Assembly (NCBI GenBank): GCA_021733925.1
Contig: JAIPJY010000045.1
Location: 1 to 57,853 of the forward strand
Source of the DNA: Prosthecobacter sp.
Lineage (GTDB): Bacteria > Verrucomicrobiota > Verrucomicrobiia > Verrucomicrobiales > Verrucomicrobiaceae
Reading direction: 5' to 3'
Length of the DNA: 57,853 nt
How positions within the stretch are numbered: position 1 is the first letter of the stretch; every line of letters begins with the position of its first letter. Shown in pieces: positions 15,301 through 23,900 of this stretch. The notes beneath the pieces were generated by a model. It was not told where the DNA came from. It saw nothing but the letters and a program-made list of their open reading frames with translations, and did not search any database. Both the position numbers and the translations under genes were made by a program.

Positions 15301-17898
15301 AAAGAGCATGCGGTAGCCGAGATCGGCATCGCCACTGTCGATTTGCAGGCGGGCGATGTTTTCACGGGTCTTGGTGGTTTTGTCGAGTTTTGCAGCGCTT
15401 TCGAGCGTGCGCAGAGCTTCTGCCGTGAGGCCGATCTCCTCCTCGCTGCGGGCGATGTCGAGCAGCAGTGCCAGATCCTGCGGGCGCAGGCGCGATGCCT
15501 CATAGAGGCATCGACGGCGCTCTTCATCGTTGTTGGTGGCGCGGTGGATCTCCGCCAAGGCGAGCCAGGGCTGCGCGCTGGCGCGGTTTTGTTTCTGGCG
15601 TTGCTGGAAGTTTTCAATCAGGCGCGGCAGACTGTTGTGCTGCTGTGACGCCAGCGCCAGCGGGCCGATCAAGCGCAGACGTGCGGTGGCATCCGTGGTT
15701 TTTTCATACAGCGCCAGGTAGGTGCGTTCCGCCTCATCCGGCTGGCCGTTTTCCAAACAGAGCGTGGCATAACTGGAGGCCGCCTCGATGGAGTCAGGAA
15801 ACTTCCGCAGGGCACCCCGCAGCAGAGCCTGTGCGTCCTTGGAGCGGTTCAGCGCGATCAACAACCGGGATTCATCCAGCCATGGCTGTACCGCGCTGGG
15901 TGAGAGTTTTTTCCATTCGGCGATCCAGGTCAGCGCCTGTTCCGGCTTTTCCGCACGGCGATAAAAATCCACCATGCGCTGCACGCGGGCTGTGGTGCGA
16001 GCTCCAGGAAGCGCGATCACCTGCTGCAGGGTCTGCGCCGCTTTTTCCCATTCCTGCCGGGTTTGAAACAGCATTGAGAGCTGGCTCAGTGCGATCAATT
16101 GATCCTCTGCCGGTGCCGAGTTCAGCGTCTTCTCCGCATCGGCATTTTTGCTGGCACTTTCGAGCAATGCCGCCAGCAGGCTGCGGTTTTGGATGGTGAG
16201 GGTTGCCTGGCTTTGCAGTTCCTGCAGCATCGGTGAGGAGAGTTTTCCAGACTCATCGCTGCGCAGCACCAGCAGGATGTCCTTCACGGCCGTTTCGATG
16301 CTCTCCGCATCCTGCGCGAGGCGCAGGCGCGTGCGTGCCCAAGGGAGCGCACGTTCCACTTCCTTGTTCGCGATGGCCAGCTGCACCAGCAATGCAAAGA
16401 AGCGTGGTTCACGGGCGAAGTCCTTCTCACGTGGCGCGAGCAGATCCAGCGCGGTGCGCGATTCCTGCCTCGCCTGCAGCGCCTGGGTGATGCGCAGCAG
16501 ATCTTCCAGCGTGGCGGACTTTGCCAGCCGGGTCCAGATTGCCAGAGCGGCCTCACGCTGGCCGTTGCGGTGCAGGTAATGCGCCTGAGCCTCCTGGGCG
16601 GAGACGCTGGCGGGGAAATTCTCCACCAGACGTGCATACGACTTGGCAGCGGGGCTGCCCGGCTTTGCGGGTGCCTCCTCCCAGTTTTCCAGCAGCCGTG
16701 CCGCACGCAGATGATCCGCCTCACCGGCTCCTGCCAGTTTGAGAAAACGCTCCAGCGTGGACAACGCGGCGGCATCATCCATGGCGCGATGCTGCAGGCC
16801 AGCCAGCCGCATGAGCATCTCCTTGTCTGCGGCATTCTGCTGGGTCAGCGTCAGAGCCTGTTCGACGGCTTCCTTGACCAAATCGAGAGATTCGAGCAGG
16901 TCGAGAAACCCTTCATGCAGATCGCGCCGACCCGGATTCGACTGCAGAAGCGCACGCGCTTCTTTCAGCGCGGCATCTTTCTGCCCGGTTTCGCCGAGCA
17001 ACTGCGTGTGCTGCCAGGCCAGAGCCACGCGCTGCGGGTGCTCCTTCACGAGGTCGGCCAAGAATTTTTCAAACCCGGCCACATCGTCGCTCATGCGAAA
17101 CACGCGGCTGATTCGGCCCAGCACATCGCCCTCCACCCAGGAGTCGGAGCCGGTGGATGCCAGAGTTTCCCGCAAAGTTTTCAGTGCTTCATCGCGCCGC
17201 TCCGCCAGCAGCAGGATGTCTGTGAGACGCAGCTGGCGCAGAGTCCGCGCCACCGGATCGCGGGAACGTTTGATCAAGGCCTGCGCGGTTTCGAGCGCGG
17301 CCTCATACTGGCCTTCATCTGTCAGCAGATCGATCAGCTCTTCGGACAAATCCTCATCTTCGGCGTGTGAGGCGGCCAGCTCCTTCCAGGTGCGCAAGGC
17401 TTCTTCATTTTTGCCCAGACGCAGCAGCGCACGACCACGGAGTTTGCCGATTTCCATCGTGCTAGCGGCATCCGGCTGCGCCTTCACGGCTTCATCGAGA
17501 GACTGCAGGGCGGCGGCGAAATCAAGCGCACGCGCCTCCAGTCGCGAACGCTCCATCCACGCGGAAGCATTGGCCGGATCCAGCTTCAATGCCGCTTCAT
17601 AGGCCGCCAGCGCTGCACGATCATCGCCACGATGCGAATGAAAGACGGCGAGCAGCAGATGATCTGCCGCCGTGGCCGCAGGCAGTTGGGTTAGGGCTTC
17701 CAGAAAGGCGTCCAGATCCGTGGTCGAACTCTCCTCCAGCCACGCGGCGTAGAAGCGCTCAAAGATCGTGCCCGGCTGCGGGCGCTTGATCAGGATGTCC
17801 AGGTAACGCTGGGCCGGCGCAGGAACCACCACGGCTGGCGTTTGGGCGCTGACGTTGGTGACGAAGAGCAGGAGGTAAAGTGCGATGCGTGGATGCAT
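6271..17898 (-). CDS. Giant exported TPR protein A (3875 residues)
   Basis: One uninterrupted frame encodes 3875 residues. The N-terminus (MHPRIALYLLLFVTNVSAQ) is a Sec signal peptide, so the protein is probably periplasmic or secreted. The first 1000 or so residues are recognisable tetratricopeptide-type helical repeats (for example ALAAYEAALKLDPANASAWM). The remainder is mostly helical and leucine/alanine-rich, apparently also degenerate alpha-solenoid, with no catalytic motif that I recognise. Residues 1 to about 2720 are colinear with the neighbouring giant protein B; the last 1150 or so residues are unique to A. The start follows the stop of gene B by only 7 bp, so the two are almost certainly one transcript, and the end overlaps the glycosyltransferase gene by 41 bp. 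Function unknown; a scaffold for a large envelope assembly is one guess. Confidence 0.85.
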   Translation of the reverse strand: MHPRIALYLLLFVTNVSAQTPAVVVPAPAQRYLDILIKRPQPGTIFERFYAAWLEESSTTDLDAFLEALTQLPAATAADHLLLAVFHSHRGDDRAALAAYEAALKLDPANASAWMERSRLEARALDFAAALQSLDEAVKAQPDAASTMEIGKLRGRALLRLGKNEEALRTWKELAASHAEDEDLSEELIDLLTDEGQYEAALETAQALIKRSRDPVARTLRQLRLTDILLLAERRDEALKTLRETLASTGSDSWVEGDVLGRISRVFRMSDDVAGFEKFLADLVKEHPQRVALAWQHTQLLGETGQKDAALKEARALLQSNPGRRDLHEGFLDLLESLDLVKEAVEQALTLTQQNAADKEMLMRLAGLQHRAMDDAAALSTLERFLKLAGAGEADHLRAARLLENWEEAPAKPGSPAAKSYARLVENFPASVSAQEAQAHYLHRNGQREAALAIWTRLAKSATLEDLLRITQALQARQESRTALDLLAPREKDFAREPRFFALLVQLAIANKEVERALPWARTRLRLAQDAESIETAVKDILLVLRSDESGKLSSPMLQELQSQATLTIQNRSLLAALLESASKNADAEKTLNSAPAEDQLIALSQLSMLFQTRQEWEKAAQTLQQVIALPGARTTARVQRMVDFYRRAEKPEQALTWIAEWKKLSPSAVQPWLDESRLLIALNRSKDAQALLRGALRKFPDSIEAASSYATLCLENGQPDEAERTYLALYEKTTDATARLRLIGPLALASQQHNSLPRLIENFQQRQKQNRASAQPWLALAEIHRATNNDEERRRCLYEASRLRPQDLALLLDIARSEEEIGLTAEALRTLESAAKLDKTTKTRENIARLQIDSGDADLGYRMLFELAGGSQMDARAIEQMADTIAENGEWERVIAFLEPVLEKHPKDYRLHYLNAVALEEAGREKEAVRAFIEIMSMHEELPGALSTGRSIGLRQQYAAMSLPPGTEDWLVLPTMVHAAYIHRQKQGGRANYGSYNTFGSTTTNGLPTNGFIQQAPGVTESPVLALAHVLQMVSVWDLAEREPVLRSLKQAGVSDAPLLLTAAENSPQLVITPEMLTEHPQNAALHAAWLMQSQRGDPAEFLPIFESAFKLFQSNHPELALRTAALAWRTAGDQSPVWVRRILDICQSLPKAGYTEVQTLIGLLRSQADMFALQSQGIDAVKLSTEEVHAITTFLQSWLNTVDDQQPYYFSEIIMSFAAVKDWEGLVKIIQHRLSLPDKPQSKTPTTAQPAIQQGRNRGYYRNFQPSLMPMPVLSFKLPSDALKWVSGLSTVRDSEQSPLSEEQKKWIQEIHAGLQPFIDKTQESSLKLVLRLITGEQQAMLDELAPRLISSPSLDDLLLAGWLSQQLNQHEKAFAFFQQAQALTTDAAQILQLDLTMLYQALRQLQQQGKREIKTLPPAVKPVLERLSQAATTREEKLMLAETMNSFGMQEEAQKLVQTAQGSPLRSRSQNAPVIANPYSRSYSYRQQQKKQVSLDELLKKGDQAGAVKELVRQLRLAIQGCLNPQNSSSAHHQIHNVIKLFTQHKLTDQVVEAMQTGSGWKARQEYAVLLEHTGLETKPAIDVHRAVISANPRAFASHARLATLLAMEGDFQTALQHWKKMPDVTQAQYLPALIHELSERSDISVPRPAALSGLLSIWLRSLPASRPLPSGSVQQFQQALTSIQSRDFAQNLSTPDLWSPFNRENSGTVHQWKFNEDGSLNVPAESQKIWNERRAAHDQLCKAMLEVPELALMGFAPLGGMAMLGTRNLAETEKIALDQLSLRAMPKVKRRLMAQGHYPQHYGSDPFAVFTGLFATAERIAMPTPAVFATYCAAQRGDQHQLDEVVFPAILKAEGKSIEQYCRAYAALLMADEEHFVSAASAWLYPPGKGNDANRSQQPGGPLEEIVRQWETRKIKALLNPLFLALSAKPANGNFANQPQITKTYAFALGQHDPEAMRSFIRSLRDPWIGATPELRSQSIALWQEYQVQQQRGVPLPAPTSRSNLQAVQSYIQWLQNLLQDPRALPLLDLAIEDGLMESPQWLRQITSSFSSSRFHTVENFMQTADALGFIGENGTFRTYLLNDNDQRSTLLGRLAQHYRDNWNDEKVNAALSLLSQRKPTLGADIAQALLMKNDHTPLQLDGRTVPLYVSQTERAQSRNGDGGAYRSAALRLVLIRHAKDISAMPATGQSELSALLRLELNGYPQSEQLGEELARILAPLLKFEIIELTRQVDQVLAAKTWSDLHQQEYEFAQQFPALLGDFADSDPAKADAAARHAVELLRGSPEQKQSLLQNSSETCVIRLLRALLRVPQLLHTTLALADQEGISQSRGWTSNLRSYMEESLNHPEKVRFVFTGTPWVAEASDFRDPKSDNPQEPTLLSSLINQIEYSNDNRSSIHDFLAKQPATFGTELLLAFLHRAPGDTTNSRSFYNTRRPDDSAILAFIQKRHDEFASLQPESAANLLAMLNARMPDLDQKSEQDAALKQALQPLINATAVQLEADITHWMQMTRLSSSGSEGYEIMQNCQPVLDHLAQSDKPRAIALLDHISQLLAQQDAMNSRGGSRQPPHQTQVAQWLQKAAFVPELFGEIMQRAEASGAASDPSWLASTLNTARNVHNHRGKPRRFIALLEAAGMLDPAATFNPRPLPNNPQQYTMLDVMLSEFTGGDTHPGLVEELNKRQPRTFGVDLIILHSSKNHTSHDEVTAFAQTYADEIAACSAEQKKVLSGYILRRKWVKIFAANVPGLQEEFAPVMKEQQAKLQTFIEELLKITTWQELESIYIKSLPPSEQSTFNRRMPGGLQYYSTGGLSYLGYFADQLQQMGPADIHKFEQVLQLIGRLYRTEFSQSPLSNRMPPLNSFVLKLCSTPRLAPKALQFGAQYFGVQNIARASGPGNMSISESQLISAALPDATVASAERLVSSLDAMGLLADAATYDAVSLPSFRMRSVLALTLNRLSSLSPDQAEKTAQLLIAQKGAAFGHYLFAACLTAKNSPEKSRRLDLCTSQFPRLNPQAAGAVLDVFESHFPELGKAELAEGELSRFAPLLKLRTAEERSYIDAILAGRREVPSPFRGYTIAVRNELLRLLESSRPDDLVKFVLALSRRLDPEDTSTLFAKEPYFRAGGPISYFFQSQLRFDSEESPALLACQMLAAANLPEVRLEPVSSSSQSPVKLADQLFHIWEHRGGWAAPKAVWTDFMQQVARYDTGNTRGLWLPVLHSTLVQMGVQERREVAEWAAEQGGPGLQTIRHECRIALDLIQSTEPMFGWLDGPYQPLAASPSAMKTWAAATQQARALLKDEQIKTHVRLELAAWLTAAYPGLLDEEARQSWGLAAAKAWHDGVPITRHELAALLNSAAVLPVNDTWKQTSSLVLERWDQLEAIIRSTRVRYLDQVLYHAIVRLSASSENTAAVEKLINAYGTNHINEFTGILLEKGDWQHAIRLKSRSTLPSYNASSKRHGWLPPTESTLREMQASSLEDALLAEVIALSADDTATCILYPEAHWQPRRERLAAFAKKVAASPLPEQPVQRAQTLVILAKEQPESALILLPQFDAISKVLTSDSLGEYSFSERYWVDFLAVHAALKTATGDFAAADASLERLRTDRGIINRHGTSTDSLGGYFRSTLFQCLAHFWAAGTAREPEKLLQFAALSGAQAGISDYGFLSQAALQSSISAWQLALKQEPLPAGSADPALGVINLENLMEFLSAMAGTGKQRLPFPQRLALIARMSGQTKFYSPKHNFWSQLVQYKIFTTDELLKNKEAVLKISSSFAPAHLEDYAQLMREQGMFKAASQLYACALERWSQSKSTSIASYTQRCVIGRVEMQIRLGDLEEGRQCLGQYDETLLNPIVLARRATLLKLLSPNAQAPAR

Positions 17899-17905
17899 AA
17901 AATGG

Positions 17906-20900
17906 TTAGTGGCCCGAGGGCGTGGTTGGCAGCAGTGGCAGGATGATTTTCGCCCATGGCTGAAGCTGAAAGAAATCGATGAGGGGCTTCTGCTGCTCAG
18001 GCGGGGCTGCGGCGAATTCATCTGCATAGGTCCTGGCAAAGGCGGTGATGTTTTCATCGGTGGCCTTGGTGCTGAGCAGGAGGAGCAAGTCGATGCCGAA
18101 GGTGCGCGGCTTGCGTTCAGTGAGGGCCGTGATGAGCGCCGCGTGATCTTGAAGCCTTGCCTGCCATGCTTCGAGCAGGGTTTTCGGGTTGTCGGAATGG
18201 GGAACGGGCCAAGGGTTGAAGGTGGCGACGGGATCCAGCATGTGGACGGTCGCAAGGAGTGGCAGGACGCGTTCCGGCTTGTACCGCAGGTGTTGGAGGT
18301 CCATGACGTGGATCAGCGCACGCTGCATCCAGACGGGGTCTCTGGCCGCGCCACATTCGTTGGCGCGCTGCATAATGTCTTCAAAGAGCTCCGGAGTGAC
18401 GGCGGCGAACTGCAGCCATTGAGCGACTCCTGTGAGGTGTGGCGGCTGCAATTTGCCCCTGCTCTGGGCGAGGATTTCCTCAGTGGCCATGATTTTGCTG
18501 ACATGGTCAAGCACTTCAAGGGCGCGTGGTTTATCCACGGGGGCGAGACGATCCATCAGCTGCTGGCCGCGCTGCATGAGTTCGAACCTGTTGCAGCGGG
18601 CCTGTTTCAGATTGATGAGGCGAAGGAAGTCCGCCACCGACGAGTCAAACTGACGTGCGTCCGCATCGATAAGCGGCTGAAGGGATTCCTTGAGCCGGGG
18701 ATCTGCCGCGATGCGAGATTGCAGATCCGGCAGGCGGGCATGGAACAAGGCCAGAAGAGGAGTGGCACTCTGAGGAGCGATGCGGGTGAAGTCTTGGTGG
18801 TGCTGGCGGATGAAGTCGAGAATGCGCGAATTATCCGGACGGTGGGGCTCGTCGTAAAAACTCAGAAGGCCCGGTTCATCTGCGGGATCACGATGCAGAA
18901 AGGCCTGAAGCAAACGGGTGCCAAAAGTGGAGGGCTGCCTGGCGAGCCACCTGCTGATCTTGTCACAGGTCACGCGCTCATGCTCCAGGCTGTTGATGAT
19001 GCGGGCGAGGAGCGTGGGCTCACAAGGATCGTCCACCCGGAGGTCGCGGAAGGCGGCGGCCTCAGCGGTTAAGGGGGTGTCCTGAAACACGTAGAGGGTG
19101 GTGTCGGGATTTCTGAGGGCCGTATCAAACAGAAAGCTGAGCTTGCTGCACCAAACGAGGGACTGATCGAGGCCGTCATCTTCGGCAAGCGTGAGCGAAG
19201 TGCCAAGCAAGGAAGGCACCTGGGCCAGAGACATGATGAGAAGGCTGGAAGGAGTGAGGGATGATTCTGCTGCGGCGGGCGCATGCTGAAGCCCTTCAGC
19301 ACGCATCAGTTTCAAAGCATGATGCGCAACAGCCGTGGAGCGCGCCTGGTCAATAACCACGAATTTGAGAAGGAACGGAAGGAGGCTCTCAGGCTGGTTT
19401 TGGTTATGATTGAACTCCTCCCAAGTTTTGCTGGCAAGCATGGCATCAGCCTGCTGACGCAGGCTATCGGCCTCTGCACGCAGGATGGGTGCGACTGCGC
19501 GCATGAAAGCTTCATCTGCGATTTCAATTTTGGGGAAAGACGGCAGCTCGCGTGACAGGAGGTCTCCGAGATTTTGACGTTCTTCGGGAGGCAGGGCGGC
19601 GATCGCGGCCGCATCGCGGACGAGCACGAGGTGAAAAGCCGCCTGGCTGAGATCGCGTGTACTGCTGGGATCCAAGGACTGGATCTGCACGGGGTTGCCA
19701 TCGAGCAAGAGGGTGGAGACGCCTGCACGCACCAGCATGGCCTGCAGCAAGTGCGCGGGCAGGCCGGCGGACCGCTCTGCACCGATCTGCGCGATGGTGG
19801 CATGGATGACCTCATCCTTTTGCTGATCACGGAAATGCGTGGCGAGAGAGGTCATCAAAGCCTGGTGTTTGAACTGGGCGCTGGCAAACGGAGAGAGCCC
19901 GGTCTCATGCTGAAAAAAGCCCAGCGCGCGCGAGATGCGCATGAAGTCTTCCGGAGTCTGCAGGCGGGCTTTAAACTCTGCGGGGTCGATCTGGTCCAGC
20001 CAGTCAAGGGAGTCGAGCATGCCATCCTCCATGGCCATCTCCAATGCGGCAAAGCAGCCGCGTCCATTGCGAACGAGCTGTTGCAGCCAGTTCCGGTATT
20101 GTGCCGCAGTGCGTTCCGCGAATGAGTAACGGCCTGAGCTGCCATGCTGTTCCTTTTCGTGAATTTTGTTTAACATCAGCTTCCGGGCTGAAGCATCCGG
20201 ACTGACCAGCACATCCCGCAGCCGATGAATCAAACGAGGCAGTGCCTCCGGCTCACGGTAAACGAGCATGCGAACATAATAATCCAAGGCATGCTCCTGA
20301 GGGTTTGATGCAATCGGGCTGGTGTTTGTCAGAATGACCGTGCGGTACTCGATGAAAAGGTCATCCAAAGGCGCGCTGATCTGGCGGGCATGCCATAGAC
20401 GCACGATCTCACGTGCCATGCTGCGTGGACCGAAGGTGTTTGCGTGGCGAGCCCAAGGCCGGAGCCAGCTGGCGGCGGCAGCGGGGAACTCCTGATCGCT
20501 GGACATGAGCAGGGCGGCATAGCCACGGCAGTAGTCGAGCATTGTCTGGCCTTCAGCTTTGAGGATGGCGGGAAAGACGACCTCATTGAGTGTTCGGGCA
20601 TCCCCACGCTGCGCGGCGCTCCATGTGGCAAAGATCGCGGGAGATGGCATGGCGGTCAGTTCGCGGCTTTGAAAGCTGACGTTCATGCTGGAGATCATGT
20701 TCGTGGAAGTGCGCTGACTTTTTAGCTGGCGGCGCAGCTGCGGGCTGGTTTGAGCGGACAAGATTTGCAGCGCGAGTTTTTCGACATCCTCAACATTGCG
20801 GCCGTCGAGCATGGCCAGACCTGCAAGCGGACTGAACCCCTGGGGGGCGAGAGCGGGGACGGCTGTCAGAGCATGGCACAATGTGTCATGGGCGAGGCGC

Positions 20901-23900
20901 TGCTCGTTGCGGGATCTGCGTGCGTCCTCACTGAGCAAAAGCATGCCTGCGTCGTCGAATTTCCAATCAGGACGGTTGTTTTTCGCAGTGCTGTCGTTGG
21001 AGACAATCTCCCACAAGCCTGGGTAGTCCTGGCCGGGCATTTGAACCTGAGATAGCATTTCATCGATGGCAGGTGAGCATCTGGCAGACATGAGGCCTGC
21101 GGGATCGATGAATTTGAGCCATTGAGCAACGAAGCGCGCATGGGCAATGGCCCTGACTGCGGGGTCCTTGCCGTAGATACGCTGTTGAGAGAGTTCAAGA
21201 ATCACATCTGGCTGCTGAGCTGTGGGCAAAGCCAGCCAGTGCTGCAAGGCAGCTGCGGCATCCGTCTCGGCAAGGAGCAAAACTAGGCGATAACGAGACA
21301 CATGCGCCTGAGGGTTTGCCACCAGGACTGCGCTGTATTCAGCGATGGCATGGGTGAGCAGCTCCTCTGAAGAGAGCGTGCGGTCGCCATCATTGTTTGG
21401 AAACACGAGATTGCCGTCATGCAGCAGCGCAAGCGTGGCGGCGTAATCCTGACGCTGCTGCCAGCCAGTGGCGGCGGCGGTCTTGATGCTGAGCAGCAGC
21501 TGAGCGCGCAGTTGCTGGACTTCCAACCGCGACAGAAGCTGCCTCAGTTCTTCTGCCGCCTGCGGCGACTGCTGGTGGACGGGTTTGTGCCAGTCGGCCA
21601 CAAACATGCGCATGAGGCGGCGTGCTTCATTGAGTGCGCCGGAGGGATTGTTCTGCATGAACAGGCGCTCCAGCGCATCGAGTCCGTCCCCGGATCTTCT
21701 TTGCAGCAAGGCGCGCGCATACGGATTGATGATGGCGGCGGTCGATTGCGCCATGACGGGGACGGAGGCGTTGGGGAGCGACTGAAGCAGTTTTTTCGCC
21801 TCGGCCTCCATGTGGTTTTCCTCCATCAGACGGGCGAGGCTTTCCTTGTCCTGACGAGTGGTGGAAAGCTGGAGTGCGAACTCAAGGGTGGTGCGGATGA
21901 TGGCAGGGGCCTGCGTGGCGCCCTCTCCTTCTTGCGCTTCTGCGAGCGCCTGCGCGTTGTAGAGAATGGCGTTCACCGTCTGCAGACGCACGTCATTTAA
22001 GGTGGTGATTTTTTGTGCCTGCTGGAAGTGAGCGATGGCGGCCGCATGCTGGCTGGTCTCCTGACAGATCCATCCGGCGGTGAGGAAATCATCCGCATTG
22101 GCGGCTGGGGTGCTCAGGCGGGGTTGCAACTCTGCCAGCAGCGATGCGCTCTTTTCGCATATCATGCTGAGCATGAACTTGAGCGAAGGTTCGGAAATGG
22201 TGGCAAGCCGAGCCTGCATGGCGGCTTGAAAGTCGGCGATGAGACGGCTTTCTTCGTCGTCGTTGGATTTGTTGCGCAAGCTCTCGAGAACCCCGGTGAG
22301 CATTATGTCCATGAAATATGTCAGATGAACGGAGGTGGCGGAGAGAGGCAGGGGCCGCGCTTCGAAGCCATTCAGTGGAGGCAGAATTGCTCTCTGCTGC
22401 GCGGAGACACTGAGGGCATTGGGCTGCCCGGAGAGAAAGATCATGCGCTGCAGGCATTCGATGACGGCATCCCACGCATGGGCCTCGGTGAGGGGGCTCA
22501 ACAAATTCTCCAGTTCGTCCAGCTGGCTGCTGTCCATGGCCAGCATCCAGCGGCGCAGGAAGACGGAGATGGTCTGCCATTGCGCAGGACTGATGGACAC
22601 AAAATAGAGATGCTTGGATTCATGCGCATTTTGATCCTGACTGGTCAGCAATTGTTCCAGAATATGCCTGTCATTCGGCGTTGAGCTTGGGAGCGAAGCA
22701 AATAGATCAATGATGCGCTGCACCCATGTGCCGGCATCGGCTTCCGATTCGGCATCGACTAGAGCGCTGTAGGCGGCCTGGAGCGCCAGAGAGGTGTGCC
22801 TGCCTTTGAACATCTCAAAGCAGCGCTGATTTGTGGTGGTGTGGGGCGTTGGATCATCATCCGTCGTATGATTCAGCAGCCATGCGGCATGCAGTGCGGC
22901 ATCCTGAGGATGTGAGTTGAGAAAATCCGCGCTCACATGAAAATCGGAGGACTGCAGGGAGAGCTCCATCAGCAGCGGGGCGTGATCGACGCCTTCACGC
23001 TGCAACTGCCGCAGCAGACGCTGCTTCTCATCCTTCTGCCAGCCGCTGGTGATTTGGAGCACGTGAGCAAGGGCAAAGGTGGGGGATTCGATGACATTTG
23101 CGGGGACGGGGATCTGAACGCCGGAGCCATGAGGTCGGTGCGAGTTGATTCTCTCAGTACGGTATGAGTAGGCCGTGCCTGCGATGTCAGGCAGCGAGAG
23201 CCAGTCCTCTGTACCTGGCGGGAGGTCCTGCACAGTGAAGGTGGGCTGTGCCTGGCTGTGCTGATGATGCTGCAACACGGGAGCGGGCGCGGGAGGGGCG
23301 GGCAGTTCTTCATGCATGGCCAGCACCTGCATGAAAGCCTGCACGGCTGCAGGCTCGCGGCCAGACTCCTCCAATGCCACGGCATGGAGATAGTGCAGGC
23401 GGTAGTCCTTGGGATGTTTTTCGAGCAAGGGAGCGAGAAAGGCGATGACTCGCTCCCATTCATCTCTGGCTGCGATCACGTTGGCTATCTGCTCGATTTC
23501 GCGTGGATCCATCGTGCCGCTGCCGACCAGCTCGAAGAGCATGCGATAGCCGACATCGGGATCTCCGTGTTCAATCTGCAGACGGGCGATGTGTTCGCGG
23601 GTGCGGGTGGTCTTGTCCAGCTTTGCAGCACTCTCCAGCGTGCGCAGGGCCTCGGGAAAGAGGCTGACTTCTTCCTCGCTGCGGGCGATCTCAAGCAGAA
23701 GCGTGAGATCCTGCGGACGCAGCCGCGAGGCTTCGTAGAGGCAGCGTCGGCGTTCTTCGTCGTTGTCAGTCGCACGATGGATTTCGGCGAGGGCGAGCCA
23801 TGGGTAGGCGGAGACGCGGTTCTGTTTTTGGCGCTGCTCAAAGTTTTGAATCAGGTTCGCGAGCCCGTCATGACTCCGTGCGGCGAGGGCGAGGGGGGAG